Assembly: GCA_023266115.1 (NCBI GenBank)
Contig: JAHFRU010000020.1
Coordinates: 1-45,874 of the forward strand
Direction: 5' to 3'
Length of the DNA: 45,874 bases
Origin: Gammaproteobacteria bacterium
GTDB taxonomy: Bacteria; Pseudomonadota; Gammaproteobacteria; VBWC01
The translations under genes and the position numbers were made by a program. This document shows, piece after piece, positions 20,001-28,388 of this stretch. Each line of letters begins with the position of its first letter. The stretch's first letter is position 1. The notes below the pieces were generated by a model, which saw nothing but the letters and a program-made list of their open reading frames with translations, had not been told where the DNA came from and made no database searches.

Positions 20001-20475
20001 GCGCCTGCGCGGCACCGTGATACATCGTATGCTGGAGTGGCAGGCAAAATATCCGGAATACCGCGACGACACAGCCCCGGATCCGCTGGTTAACGAATTT
20101 GCGGCCGAAACCGGCGTCGCCAACCTGTCGGCCTGGTGGCAGGAGGCCCGTCGGGTCGCACAGGCGCCGGAGCTCCGGGCGCTGTTCGATGCCAGTCGCT
20201 ACCTGCGTGCCTATAACGAAATCGCGATCCAGTATTGGCTGGACGGGAATATCGTGCACGGCGTCATCGATCGACTGGTCGTCGCCGAAAACGGGGTGAC
20301 TATCATCGATTACAAGACACATCGCGACGTGACCGCTGGCAACCTCGCCGAACTCGCGCAGCACTATGCAGAACAGATGCGGCTTTATCGCACGGGCGTC
20401 GAGCGGCTGTGGCCCGGCAAGCCGGTCAGCGCGCTACTGCTGTTTACCGCGTGCGCGGCCACGGTGGCTGTATAG
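17083..20475 (+). CDS. AddA/UvrD-like helicase-nuclease
   Basis: A 1130-residue SF1A helicase with C-terminal nuclease, the partner of the preceding AddB-like gene. Motif I VVASAGTGKTWLL is at residues about 16-28, motif Ia AITFTRKAAAEMQ, motif II VLVDEFQDTNPTQW, motif III LVGDNKQSIYRFRRAD, motif V IMTIHGAKGLEAGVVFLAD and motif VI LYVALTRARQ. The C-terminal PD-(D/E)XK domain has H-x-MLEWQ, GVIDRLVVAENGVTIIDYKTHRD and the downstream QHYAEQMRLY. Together the pair probably resects double-strand breaks like AddAB/RecBCD. The ATG at 17083 overlaps the upstream stop (ATGA); an upstream in-frame ATG lies inside the previous gene and is not family-like. Confidence 0.9.
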   Translation: MTEHNDATHPATSAAVVASAGTGKTWLLVTRLVRLLLDGTTPDAILAITFTRKAAAEMQTRLLERLYALASAGDDALQAQLTALGIAPSAPTCHTAQHLYEQVLRSVRPVRFYTFHAFCQDILRRFPLEADVPPGFELIEDTGLLEAEAWDALAAETTAHPDGETAQMLTALLDVCRGLPNTRDAAAAFFSHRDDWWAYTAKAEEPVSWATERLAQQLKIAPDEQPAAAFFSELTVAALRQFQTLLNMHPIATNRNYSDALDQALDTALDTSKRFLHATSVFLTSDGKQRACSSTKARIKQMGADGDQRFVALHEQLGAQILSCIDRIKKQNTLNANRAWYHTGTRFLAHYQRLKLERRQLDFTDLEWKACQLLNESNNAHWVQYKLDQRIDHVLVDEFQDTNPTQWRLLLPLLEELAAGSTERRRSVFLVGDNKQSIYRFRRADPRLFDNARRWIADRLNAVDGTLTSSYRSSPAIIAFVNRVFGAGRLRTMLPAFTAHDTYRDELPGTVEILPLVARDEPMNAEVASFRRPLQAPRVLAEDRRYYREGAMIALRIRELIDNHIRLGAGPDARPAGYGDIIILVRNRTHVQAYEQALRDTGVPYIGQTRGTLMECLEVQDMTHLLRLLIAPYDNLALASVLRAPLFDCSDAELIDLALADSGDDAKAELWINRLERVAADRPEASPLRRAWQQISRWRGLANTLPVHDLLDRIYHEANVLERYDAAFPQHLRARARANLTRFIELALEVDSGRYPSLSHFLNRLEQLRTHSAALDEAPIASPDGSVRIMTIHGAKGLEAGVVFLADTANTGSPANAYDALVDWPPAENRPDTFLLTGKKEMLDSFSKERIEERNSADRREEINLLYVALTRARQMLFISANASARTSDFNWYQLIAESLVPDDISAIAGGWQDSYGAPTTQPAITPANPVLSLPDITPALSTPLQVTTRHREIAPSLMADSAITAHAVDDDARLRGTVIHRMLEWQAKYPEYRDDTAPDPLVNEFAAETGVANLSAWWQEARRVAQAPELRALFDASRYLRAYNEIAIQYWLDGNIVHGVIDRLVVAENGVTIIDYKTHRDVTAGNLAELAQHYAEQMRLYRTGVERLWPGKPVSALLLFTACAATVAV

Positions 20476-20515
20476 TGGTTAGCGGAAAATCGGCCTGTCC
20501 GGCATGCGGCTATCG

Positions 20516-21241
20516 TCACTGGTGCGATTGAGCAAGAAAACCAGCGAGGCGCTTCGGTTCGACATAGCCCGGCAGCATGGTGCCGTCCGCCAGCACCAGC
20601 GTCGGCGTGCCGGTCAGCCCGATCTTCGCCGCCACCGCCATATGATCGGCAACCGGGTTCCTGCATTTCCTCACCTCCGGAATTTCACCGGTCTTGGCAA
20701 GCGTCAGTGCCGCGTTCCGGTCCGCGGCACACCACACGGACACCGCCTTTTCGGCCGACGGCGTGTTGAGCCCGCTGCGCGGATAGGAAAGATAGCGGAT
20801 CGTTATGCCTTCGCGATTGTAGTCCGCCATCTCGCGATGCATTTTGCGGCAATAGGTGCAATCGACGTCGGTAAATACCGTGACCACATATTTTTCAGTC
20901 GGCGCGCGAAATACGATCATCGTTGACTCGTCAATCGTCGCGATCAGTTCGCGCCGGCCAACGGACCGGGTCTTTTCGGTCAAATTATCCATCCGGTCCT
21001 TGACGTCAAAGACGTCGCCCTGCACCACGTACCGGCCGTTCCTGGTGATGTAGAAAATCTCCGGACCGAAAGCGACCTCATATAAACCGGGAATCGGTGA
21101 CTCGATGATGCTGTCCGGTTTTTCGCCGGGCATCATTTTCGCCAGCTGCTGCTCGATCGCAGCCAGATCCGGGGCGCCGGCATGCAGGCCGGGTGAGGCC
21201 AGAAACATGATCAACAGAATCGCTATTCGCACAGGGTACAC
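20516..21241 (-). CDS. dsbC: Periplasmic disulfide isomerase DsbC
   Basis: A 241-residue protein-disulfide isomerase. A signal peptide (about 1-21, ending PGLHA) directs it to the periplasm. The N-terminal dimerisation domain (about 25-85; 'SPIPGLYEV', 'IFYITRNGRYVVQGDVFDV') precedes a thioredoxin fold with the active site C128-T-Y-C131 (FTDVDCTYCRKMH). A second, structural Cys pair lies at VWCAADRN and VRKCRNPV. The cis-Pro loop is GLTGTPTLVLADG. It follows xerD on the same strand (98-bp spacer), the usual xerD-dsbC order. It is convergent with the helicase gene, 40 bp apart. Confidence 0.94.
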   Translation of the reverse strand: MYPVRIAILLIMFLASPGLHAGAPDLAAIEQQLAKMMPGEKPDSIIESPIPGLYEVAFGPEIFYITRNGRYVVQGDVFDVKDRMDNLTEKTRSVGRRELIATIDESTMIVFRAPTEKYVVTVFTDVDCTYCRKMHREMADYNREGITIRYLSYPRSGLNTPSAEKAVSVWCAADRNAALTLAKTGEIPEVRKCRNPVADHMAVAAKIGLTGTPTLVLADGTMLPGYVEPKRLAGFLAQSHQ

Positions 21242-21339
21242 CTCATGTAAGTCGGCCGTCCGGACGACGCACGGATATCGTCGCCATTCAGCAATATCGA
21301 ATATGCCTATTCTACCTTTCGACCATCCATGCGCCTAAT

Positions 21340-22278
21340 TTATCCGCGCGGGTGATGCCTGGCGTACAGATCCTTCAGGCGCTCGCGGGCGACATGCGTA
21401 TATATCTGGGTCGTCGACAGATCGCTATGGCCAAGCAGCATCTGCAACACCCGCAAATCCGCCCCGTGATTGAGCAAATGGGTCGCGAATGCGTGACGCA
21501 GCGTGTGCGGCGACAAATGCCGGGTGATACCGCCCTGCCGGGCGTAACGCTTGATCAGATACCAGAATGCCTGGCGTGTCATGCCAGCCCCCCGCTGTGT
21601 CACGAACAGCGTGTCCGACATGGCGCCTTTGAGTATCTGCGGTCGCGCGTCTTCCAGATACCGTTCCAGCCAATGCAGCGCCTCGTCTCCCAGTGGCACC
21701 AGCCGCTCCTTACCGCCCTTGCCGCGGACATGCACAACGCCCTGACGGTAATTTACCTGACTGACGCCGAGCGTCACCAGTTCTGACACGCGCAAACCCG
21801 ACGCGTACAGAACCTCGAGCATGGCGCGATCGCGCAGTCCCAGCGGCAACCGTACCGGCGGCGTATTGATCAGACGCTCGACCTCCTCTTCGGTTAACGA
21901 CCTGGGCAGCGAGCGCTCCAGCCTGGGCGCGTCGATACCGGCGGTCGGGTCGGCGGTGAGGACGCCCTCGCGTACCAGATACTGATAGAGACGCCGCATG
22001 CTCGATAACAGCCGCGCCGTGGAGCGCGCGCTCAAGCCACGCTGCACCTGGTTTGCCAGATATTCGAGCAGATCGCTGCGCTGCGCGGCCATCAGCGTAC
22101 ATGAGCGTCGTGTCAGCCAGGCCGCAAGCCCGTGAAGATCGGTGCGATAGGCGACCAGTGTCGCTACACGAAGGCCGCGCTCCATCCACAATGCATCAAG
22201 AAACCGTTCGATTGTATGGCGATTCGCGTCCCCGGGAGGCGCCTCCGTCCCGCCCGACACGTTACTGACCGCGTTCAT
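21340..22278 (-). CDS. xerD: Site-specific tyrosine recombinase XerD
   Basis: A 312-residue recombinase that with XerC resolves chromosome dimers at dif. Catalytic residues are all present: R163 (YASGLRVSEL), K187 (RGKGGKERLVP), H258 and R261 (SPHTLRHAFATH), H284 (LGHSDLSTTQ) and nucleophile Y293 (IYTHV). The N-terminal SAM-like DNA-binding domain spans about 20-105. The ATG at 22278 overlaps the 3' end of ogt by 17 bp; the longer open frame upstream is not family-like. The XerD rather than XerC call rests on the dsbC neighbour and sequence style. Confidence 0.92.
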   Translation of the reverse strand: MNAVSNVSGGTEAPPGDANRHTIERFLDALWMERGLRVATLVAYRTDLHGLAAWLTRRSCTLMAAQRSDLLEYLANQVQRGLSARSTARLLSSMRRLYQYLVREGVLTADPTAGIDAPRLERSLPRSLTEEEVERLINTPPVRLPLGLRDRAMLEVLYASGLRVSELVTLGVSQVNYRQGVVHVRGKGGKERLVPLGDEALHWLERYLEDARPQILKGAMSDTLFVTQRGAGMTRQAFWYLIKRYARQGGITRHLSPHTLRHAFATHLLNHGADLRVLQMLLGHSDLSTTQIYTHVARERLKDLYARHHPRG

Positions 22279-22798
22279 GCGCAAGCAGTCTGGCCTTGAG
22301 CTCCAGCATCGGACCGTTGGTCTGTCCGCAGAATCCGCCCAAAGCCGATGACGATACAACGCGGTGGCACGGAATGATGATCGGCACCGGATTATGCCGA
22401 CAGGCGCCGCCTACCGCACGGGCCGAGGTCGTCAGTCGGCGCGCCAGGTCCCCGTAGGAGCAGACGCTGCCCGCGGGTATGTCGCGCATGGCGCGCCACA
22501 CGCGTTGCTGGAAGGCCGTACCGCGCGGCGCAAGCGGCACCGTGAACTGGAACGCCGGATCGCGAAAATACCGGCGTAATTGATCCACGGCGACACGGCC
22601 GGCAACCGTGGCCGGGTTAAGCAGTTGCGCATCGCCAGCCAGGAAATTGATCGCCGTAATCCGTCCGCCGACCATCTCCACACCCACCCGGAGCGTATCG
22701 AACGGCGACCGCAATACAGCGGAGTCCGCTTCGACGGGAATGGCCCGCCGACGACTTTTTGTATAATTGCCGGTGCCGCTATTGAGCATGATCCGCAC
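22262..22798 (-). CDS. ogt: Methylated-DNA-protein cysteine methyltransferase
   Basis: A 178-residue suicide repair protein that takes methyl groups from O6-methylguanine. The acceptor Cys is C144 in PVPIIIPCHRVVSS. The helix-turn-helix region is FQQRVWRAMRDIPAGSVCSYGDLA with the Arg finger in SARAVGGACRHNP. The N-terminal ribonuclease-like part is about 20-85. Lack of an AraC/Ada domain fits Ogt. Its 3' end overlaps the start of xerD, implying coupled expression. A second in-frame ATG three codons later is an alternative start. Confidence 0.92.
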   Translation of the reverse strand: MRIMLNSGTGNYTKSRRRAIPVEADSAVLRSPFDTLRVGVEMVGGRITAINFLAGDAQLLNPATVAGRVAVDQLRRYFRDPAFQFTVPLAPRGTAFQQRVWRAMRDIPAGSVCSYGDLARRLTTSARAVGGACRHNPVPIIIPCHRVVSSSALGGFCGQTNGPMLELKARLLAHERGQ

Positions 22799-22821
22799 AA
22801 CGCTTGCCGTGAAACCACCCC

Positions 22822-22860
22822 AGTAAAAAAAACGGGTGTTATGTCACCATAACACCCGTT
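22822..22860 (-). terminator. Rho-independent terminator of the rpsP-rimM-trmD-rplS operon
   Basis: A perfect 13-bp stem, AACGGGTGTTATG (22831-22843) with CATAACACCCGTT (22848-22860), and a 4-nt loop. Read on the minus strand it is followed by a run of T (the A tract at 22825-22830). It lies 30 nt after the rplS stop and before ogt. Confidence 0.93.
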
Positions 22861-22889
22861 CTCTCAATCCCCGGAAAATGACAGGTGCG

Positions 22890-23237
22890 TTACAGCTTTT
22901 CCTTGATACGCGCCGCCTTGCCCTGCAAATCACGCAGGTAATACAGCTTGGCCCGGCGGACGTCACCGCGGCGCTTGACGGTGATACCGCTGATGATCGG
23001 GCTATGTGTCTGGAAAACGCGTTCCACACCGTCACCGCGCGACATCTTGCGAACGGTGAACGAAGAATTCATGCCGCGGTTCTTTTTCGCGATGACGACG
23101 CCCTCATAGCTTTGCAGGCGCTCCCGCGTGCCCTCGACAACCTTCACCTGCACGCTGACGGTATCGCCCGGCGCAAATTCCGGGATGTCCTGCCTCATCT
23201 GTGCGGCCTCTATCTGTTCAATTATGTTGCTCATCAC
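22890..23237 (-). CDS. rplS: 50S ribosomal protein L19
   Basis: A 115-residue ribosomal protein located at the 30S-50S interface. Family signatures: [24 protein letters not shown] as separated blocks, then [54 protein letters not shown]. It is the last gene of the S16 operon and is followed directly by a strong terminator. Spacing to trmD is 28 bp. Confidence 0.98.
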   Translation of the reverse strand: MMSNIIEQIEAAQMRQDIPEFAPGDTVSVQVKVVEGTRERLQSYEGVVIAKKNRGMNSSFTVRKMSRGDGVERVFQTHSPIISGITVKRRGDVRRAKLYYLRDLQGKAARIKEKL

Positions 23238-23265
23238 TATATTTCCTGGTTACGTAATCCTGTTG

Positions 23266-24009
23266 TCAATCCTGCCCGGTTTCTTGCCGAATAAACTCGT
23301 TGAGCAACGCTCGTTGGCCTTCCGTCAATGCCACATGTTCCAGCAGGTCGGGGCGCTTCCGCCACGTGTTTCGGAGCATCTCCTCCTCGCGCCACGCGCC
23401 GATCGCCGCGTGATCACCGCTCAATAATACCTCGGGCACCCGCTGTCCGTCGATTTCTTCCGGCCGCGTATAGTGAGGATAGTCCAGCAACCCGGTCGCA
23501 AACGAGTCCTGCGCTGCCGATTGATCGTGCCCCAGCGCTCCGGGAATCGTCCGCGCCAGCGCGTCAATCACGACCATCGCGGCGAGTTCGCCGCCGGTCA
23601 ACACGTAATCCCCGATCGACCATTCCTCGTCGATCTCCGTGGCAACAACGCGCTCATCGATCCCTTCGTAGCGCCCCGCCACCAGCACCAGACCCGGTTG
23701 CGCCGCCAGCCGGTTGACGCCCTCCTGATCGAGACGCCGGCCTTGCGGCGACAGATAAATCACCGTACTACCGCCGGAGTCATTTCGAGCAGCGCGGATC
23801 GCGGCGCGCAACGGCTCGATCCGCATCACCATGCCTGGGCCCCCGCCGTAGGGCCGATCATCCACCGTACGGTGGCGATCATGCGCGTAATCACGCGGGT
23901 CCCAGCACTTCAGTGTCAACAGACCGCGATCTGTCGCACGACCGGTGATGCCAAACTTCGTCACAGCGTCAAACATCGGCGGAAACAAGGTAACGACATC
24001 AATACGCAC
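23266..24009 (-). CDS. trmD: tRNA (guanine-37-N1)-methyltransferase TrmD
   Basis: A 247-residue SPOUT methyltransferase that makes m1G37 to prevent frameshifting. It begins [16 protein letters not shown]. The knot contains [29 protein letters not shown] and [17 protein letters not shown]. The [11 protein letters not shown] substrate loop and the C-terminal [19 protein letters not shown] region are complete. It is separated from rimM by 11 bp. Confidence 0.98.
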   Translation of the reverse strand: MRIDVVTLFPPMFDAVTKFGITGRATDRGLLTLKCWDPRDYAHDRHRTVDDRPYGGGPGMVMRIEPLRAAIRAARNDSGGSTVIYLSPQGRRLDQEGVNRLAAQPGLVLVAGRYEGIDERVVATEIDEEWSIGDYVLTGGELAAMVVIDALARTIPGALGHDQSAAQDSFATGLLDYPHYTRPEEIDGQRVPEVLLSGDHAAIGAWREEEMLRNTWRKRPDLLEHVALTEGQRALLNEFIRQETGQD

Positions 24010-24020
24010 GGCACCGTTTC

Positions 24021-24506
24021 CTAGAAGTCCGGATCCCAGTCGACCGTGATAATCCCCGCGGCCAGATCCACATCCAACACGACATCGCCGCGAATGAAAG
24101 GGATCAGACGCTCGCGATCGCCCTGCACGACCATTACCGCGTTGGCGCCGGTGTCGAACAGGCGGGCGACGAATCCGAAATCGGATCCGGACCGGGTAAC
24201 GACCTGCAGGTTTTCCAGATCGGCCCAGTAATATTCGCCTTCGGGCAACTCCGGAAACTGATGCCGCGTTACCGCAATCTCGGCACCTACCAGCTTGCTC
24301 GCTGTATCGTAGTCATTAGAACCGACGGGATGGACGATCAATCCCTTGCCATGCGGCTTGCGCTGCGTTACCTCGAAAACTTGCCACCCGCTATCGCGCT
24401 TGAGCAACCACGGTGTATACATCAGTATTTCGGTCGCGGGCACCGTGTAAGATGCCACCTTGACCCAACCCTTGACACCATAGATTCCGGCAATCCGGGC
24501 CACCAC
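24021..24506 (-). CDS. rimM: Ribosome maturation factor RimM
   Basis: Helps assemble the 30S head and binds S19. N-terminal barrel ([25 protein letters not shown]) and C-terminal PRC barrel ([13 protein letters not shown], 'GVNAVMVV'-like segment, [25 protein letters not shown]) are present. The first standard start is GTG at 24506, which leaves only two residues before the conserved ARIAGIYG and no visible Shine-Dalgarno sequence; 161 residues is shorter than usual (about 170-180). The frame is open upstream to a CTG at 24594-24596 that overlaps the rpsP stop as CTGA and would give 191 residues. Confidence 0.93.
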   Translation of the reverse strand: MVARIAGIYGVKGWVKVASYTVPATEILMYTPWLLKRDSGWQVFEVTQRKPHGKGLIVHPVGSNDYDTASKLVGAEIAVTRHQFPELPEGEYYWADLENLQVVTRSGSDFGFVARLFDTGANAVMVVQGDRERLIPFIRGDVVLDVDLAAGIITVDWDPDF

Positions 24507-24592
24507 GATACGGCGCGCCTGATCGTCTTGCTTCGTGCCGGCAGAACTATCGCCTCCGCCAGGGCCTGGCTCACCTTTGTCGTTAACCGAAC

Positions 24593-24835
24593 TCAGGCTT
24601 TGTACTGCGCGATCAACTGGGCGACTCGATCAGAGGCCTTCGCGCCCTGCGCCAGCCAGTGATTGACCCGCTCGGAATTAATGCTCAGACCCTGTTCGCC
24701 TGCCACGGCAATCGGGTTATAGAAACCGAGCCGCTCAATATAACGTCCGTCACGCGAGTTACGGCTGTCCGTCACCACGATGTGATAAAACGGACGCTTC
24801 TTCGCGCCATGACGGGACATACGAATTGTTACCAT
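24593..24835 (-). CDS. rpsP: 30S ribosomal protein S16
   Basis: An 80-residue ribosomal protein with family signatures [39 protein letters not shown] and the C-terminal [19 protein letters not shown]. It is first gene of the rpsP-rimM-trmD-rplS operon, with a strong GGAGG Shine-Dalgarno sequence and its own promoter (24905-24932). The leader contains a palindrome (24865-24887). Confidence 0.98.
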   Translation of the reverse strand: MVTIRMSRHGAKKRPFYHIVVTDSRNSRDGRYIERLGFYNPIAVAGEQGLSINSERVNHWLAQGAKASDRVAQLIAQYKA

Positions 24836-24864
24836 GTGGCTTCACCCTCCTGCAACGACTACAT

Positions 24865-24887
24865 GGGTGCCGACATATGTCGCACCC
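24865..24887. promoter_or_regulatory. Palindrome in the rpsP leader
   Basis: GGGTGC (24865-24870) and GCACCC (24882-24887) flank the self-complementary GACATATGTC (24872-24881); a single bulged base (24871) is the only break. It lies within the predicted 5' untranslated region, about 30 nt before the rpsP start. It could be an RNA hairpin for feedback control or a DNA operator; which one cannot be told. Confidence 0.55.
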
Positions 24888-24904
24888 AATTAGCAAAACG
24901 CGAT

Positions 24905-24932
24905 ATTTTACGCGAATTTAGCGAACTGGCAA
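24905..24932 (-). promoter_or_regulatory. Candidate sigma-70 promoter of the rpsP operon
   Basis: On the minus strand TTGCCA (24927-24932), a 16-bp spacer, then TAAAAT (24905-24910), about 70 nt upstream of the rpsP start. It makes transcription of the ribosomal operon independent of ffh. Confidence 0.6.
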
Positions 24933-25008
24933 GGCCGATTCACTGATGCCGGCGCGGCGCAACCAAAACCGTAACTTGCTGTATTGACGACGCAATACCC
25001 GGGAACGC

Positions 25009-26358
25009 CTAAAATGGCGTGGCGCCGCCCTTGAAGTTTCTCAGCATTTTGGCCATGCCACCCTTTGACAACTGCTTCATCATGCGCTGCATCTGGGTGA
25101 ATTGTTTCAACAGCCGGTTGACGTCCTGAACCTGCGTACCGGACCCGGCGGCGATGCGCCGCTTGCGCGATCCCTTGATCACCTCCGGAAAATGCCGTTC
25201 GTGGGGTGTCATCGAATCAAGCATCGCCTCCATTCTCCGCGTCTCTTTGTCGTTAACCTGGCTTTTCGCCTCTCTGGGTATGGAGGCGATCCCCGGCAAC
25301 TTATCGAGCAGCCTGGCGATGCCGCCCATCTGGCGCATCTGCTTCAACTGGTCGCGAAAATCCTCGAGATCGAAACCCTTGCCCTTCTTGAGCTTCTTCG
25401 CCAGTTTGTCAGCCTTGTCCCGGTCAATCTTATGCTCGGCTTCCTCGACCAGGCTGAGGACGTCGCCCATATCGAGGATGCGCGACGCGATACGGTCCGG
25501 ATGGAACGGCTCCAGTGAGGCAATCTTTTCACCGACGCCGAGAAACTTGATCGGTTTGCCGGTCACCTGACGTATCGACAATGCCGCCCCACCGCGGGTA
25601 TCGCCGTCGGTCTTGGTAAGAATTACACCGGTCAACGGCAACGCGTCATTAAACGCCCGCGCGGTGTTCACGGCGTCCTGGCCGGTCATGCTGTCCACGA
25701 CAAACAACGTCTCCACCGGGTTGGCCGCGGCGTGGATACGCCTGATTTCATCCATCATGTCGCTATCAACGTGCAGGCGCCCCGCCGTATCGATAATAAC
25801 AACGTCGATAAACTGCTTGCGCGCATGATCAATCGCATGGCGCGCAATAGCCACCGGATCGTCGGTATCCCGGCTCGGGAAAAAATTCACGCCAACGTCG
25901 CCAGCAAGTTTTTCGAGCTGGGCGATGGCGGCGGGCCGATAAACATCGCCACTCGTCACCAGCACGGTTTTTTTGTCTCGCTCTTTCAGTCGCAGCGCCA
26001 GCTTGGCGACCGACGTGGTCTTGCCGGACCCCTGCAGCCCGGCCATTAAAATCACCGCCGGCGGCGTAACGTTCAGGCGCAGCTCCGCGTTGGCGTCGCC
26101 CATCACGTGGATCAATTCATCGCGGACGATTTTGACCAGCACCTGGCCCGGCGTCAGGCTCTGCAAAACCTCCTGTCCGACGGCGCGCTCCTGCACGCGC
26201 TTAATGAAATCGCGCACCACGGGTAACGCGACATCCGCCTCGAGCAGCGCCATGCGGACTTCGCGCAGCGCATCCTTGATATTTTCTTCGGTAAGCCGCC
26301 CCTGACCGCGCAGGTTTTTGACCGTGCGGCCGAGTTGTTCTGTCAATCCGTCAAACAT
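25009..26358 (-). CDS. ffh: Signal recognition particle protein Ffh
   Basis: A 449-residue SRP54 homologue that binds signal sequences and 4.5S RNA and targets nascent membrane proteins to FtsY. The N domain starts MFDGLTEQLGRTVKNLRGQG. The G domain has GLQGSGKTTSVAKLA, DTAGRLHVD and TKTDGDTRGGAALS. The Met-rich M domain ends MQRMMKQLSKGGMAKMLRNF. The ATG at 26358 is chosen because 'MFDGL' is the family start; 17 upstream in-frame residues are not conserved. It lies upstream of rpsP on the same strand, separated by 173 bp that hold the rpsP promoter and leader. Confidence 0.97.
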   Translation of the reverse strand: MFDGLTEQLGRTVKNLRGQGRLTEENIKDALREVRMALLEADVALPVVRDFIKRVQERAVGQEVLQSLTPGQVLVKIVRDELIHVMGDANAELRLNVTPPAVILMAGLQGSGKTTSVAKLALRLKERDKKTVLVTSGDVYRPAAIAQLEKLAGDVGVNFFPSRDTDDPVAIARHAIDHARKQFIDVVIIDTAGRLHVDSDMMDEIRRIHAAANPVETLFVVDSMTGQDAVNTARAFNDALPLTGVILTKTDGDTRGGAALSIRQVTGKPIKFLGVGEKIASLEPFHPDRIASRILDMGDVLSLVEEAEHKIDRDKADKLAKKLKKGKGFDLEDFRDQLKQMRQMGGIARLLDKLPGIASIPREAKSQVNDKETRRMEAMLDSMTPHERHFPEVIKGSRKRRIAAGSGTQVQDVNRLLKQFTQMQRMMKQLSKGGMAKMLRNFKGGATPF

Positions 26359-26442
26359 AGGTAATATATCCGGAGCTCTGAATATCACTGCCGCGGGGGC
26401 AGCGGCCACACGTGGCGGACGCGGGTTCTATCTCGATCGGGA

Positions 26443-27207
26443 TTATAACTCGAAGCACTCGTTGCCGACCAAACCCTTGACGCGACGATCCGCCAGTGCC
26501 GCCCGACATTCTTCGAGAATCTTGCCTTCGTCGCCGGGCTTGCGATGAGTAATATAGATATCCGGGTCGTGCCGCAGTTTTAGCATATCTTCGGCAAGCA
26601 GGCGCGGCGTATAGTGGCGGGCAAGCCTGCCCAGCTCCTCGTCTTCGTCGGCAAATGCCGTCTCGACGATCAGGAGATCGAGCCGGTCGTGCCTGTTCAG
26701 CGCTTCCCACAGACTGTCGTTGGAGGTGGTGTCACCGCTGAACGCGAATACCCCGTTCTGCCCGGTTACGCGGTAACCCGCCCCTGCCACCGCATGGTTG
26801 ACATGGATCATTTCGATAGTTTTGTCACCGACAGCCACGATTTCGCCCGGTTTCATTTCGACGTAACGCAGTACCGGACAATCGGGATGCGGCAGATTCG
26901 CGAAGTCCGGCCACATGACACCGTTAAACACATGTGCCTTCAGTGCCGCGAGCGTCAGTCGCTGTCCGTGCAATACGACCGGCGCGCTGATGCGATCAAA
27001 AATGCTGTCGAGGAACAGCGGAATGAAGGCGACATGATCCAGATGCGAGTGAGTGACAAAGATATGACGAATGCTCGCCATTTCATCGAGGGTCAGATCT
27101 CCGACGCCGCTACCGGCATCGACGAGCACATCACTGTCGAGCAGAAACGATGTCGTGCGCAACCCCGCGCCGACACCACCGCTGCAACCAAGAACGCGCA
27201 ATCTCAT
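26443..27207 (-). CDS. Metallo-beta-lactamase-fold hydrolase, cyclic-nucleotide phosphodiesterase-like
   Basis: A 254-residue protein. Metal motif THSHLDHVAFIP (HxHxDH) is near residue 60, with further ligands in IHVNHAVAGAGYR, FSGDTTSND and a C-terminal ITHRKPGD. The start MRLRVLGCSGGVGAGLRTTS and the LLDSDVLVDAGSGVGDL segment are typical of the class II cAMP phosphodiesterase/RNase Z-like branch. The substrate cannot be stated: cyclic nucleotide hydrolysis is the closest family annotation. The ATG at 27207 is preferred over an upstream one that adds MGEGKRV. It lies 84 bp downstream of ffh's start region on the same strand and is divergent from ypjD. Confidence 0.82.
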   Translation of the reverse strand: MRLRVLGCSGGVGAGLRTTSFLLDSDVLVDAGSGVGDLTLDEMASIRHIFVTHSHLDHVAFIPLFLDSIFDRISAPVVLHGQRLTLAALKAHVFNGVMWPDFANLPHPDCPVLRYVEMKPGEIVAVGDKTIEMIHVNHAVAGAGYRVTGQNGVFAFSGDTTSNDSLWEALNRHDRLDLLIVETAFADEDEELGRLARHYTPRLLAEDMLKLRHDPDIYITHRKPGDEGKILEECRAALADRRVKGLVGNECFEL

Positions 27208-27449
27208 TACCCGCTTACCTTCCCCCATGCTGGCGGCTGACTATAACATGGAAAACCTGGTACAGGCCGACACCGCCCGGCCGGTTTGTTTCACGCCCAT
27301 TCCATGCCAATCCGCTTTGTGCGATTATTGCCATGGTTTAAGCGTAAATTCCCGGCATAAACGGATACGGTGTTTTTCCGCACCACTAAATCCGGACTTC
27401 GGGGTTGAACGCATGCTTGCCAGTTCAGTGCCAGGGGTTTCTGCATAAA

Positions 27450-28265
27450 ATGATTATGTCTGTGGTCGCGTTCGCGGCAGGAATACTGTATGTCGCGACA
27501 GGAGTGTTGCTGGCCTACCGGCTGTCGCGTGGCGCCGCGACAATACCGTCGCGCGGCGGCATCATCATCCTGCTCGGCACATTCGCTGTCGCGCTGCATG
27601 CGCTGTTTCTTTCGCTGAACATTCTTACGGCCGACGGACTGAATTTCAGTTTCTTCAATGCGGTCTCGCTGCTTTCATGGCTCATCGCCGTGCTGTTTCT
27701 GCTGGCGACACTCACCAGCCCGGTCGAAAACCTTGGCATTGTCATTTTACCGCTCGCAGCGCTCGCGATACTGCTGGAAACAGTGCTGCCAAGCCAACAC
27801 ACACTGATTCAACATGCAGCTACCGGTATCGGCGTGCATATTCTCATCTCGATCCTGGCCTACAGCCTGCTCGCCATCGCGGCGGTTCAGGCGATATTGC
27901 TGGCCATACAGGACAGGCATTTGCGTAACCGTCATCCTGGCGGGTTCATCCGGGCGCTGCCGCCATTGAACACCATGGAAACGCTGCTGTTCCAGTTAAT
28001 TGGTGTTGGATTCACGCTGCAAAGCGTGTCGCTGGTAACAGGCTTCGTCTATATGGAAAGCATGTTCGCCCAGCATCTTGCTCATAAGACCGTACTGTCC
28101 ATCATCGCCTGGTCGGTCTTTGCGACGCTGCTCTGGGGCCGCTGGCGCTTCGGCTGGCGCGGCAGGGTTGCCATACGCTGGACATTGAGCGGATTCGTGG
28201 CACTGATGCTCGCCTACCTGGGCAGCAAGCTCGTACTCGAACTTATTCTTCACCGCTCGCCATGA
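27450..28265 (+). CDS. ypjD: YpjD/CcsA-like inner-membrane protein
   Basis: A 271-residue protein with about eight membrane helices, related to the CcsA/CcmC/HemX cytochrome c assembly fold. Conserved parts include 'GIGVHILISILAYSLLAIAAVQA', 'NTMETLLFQLIGVGF' and the C-terminal HKTVLSIIAWSVF, WGRWRFGWRG. The histidines in these segments are those expected to face haem or the periplasm in the wider family. In E. coli ypjD lies between ffh and corB (yfjD); the same neighbours occur here. Its physiological role is not established. The ATG at 27450 is used; another lies two codons later. Confidence 0.85.
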   Translation: MIMSVVAFAAGILYVATGVLLAYRLSRGAATIPSRGGIIILLGTFAVALHALFLSLNILTADGLNFSFFNAVSLLSWLIAVLFLLATLTSPVENLGIVILPLAALAILLETVLPSQHTLIQHAATGIGVHILISILAYSLLAIAAVQAILLAIQDRHLRNRHPGGFIRALPPLNTMETLLFQLIGVGFTLQSVSLVTGFVYMESMFAQHLAHKTVLSIIAWSVFATLLWGRWRFGWRGRVAIRWTLSGFVALMLAYLGSKLVLELILHRSP

Positions 28266-28388
28266 GCGTGGCTGACCGGTGACGATTGTTTATTATAGAA
28301 TGACCGCCACCCCAACTCATCGTTTCATACCGATGCAATATTCAACGGCAGCGTCGCCCGTGCATACAATATAAACGGTGCCCGACCG

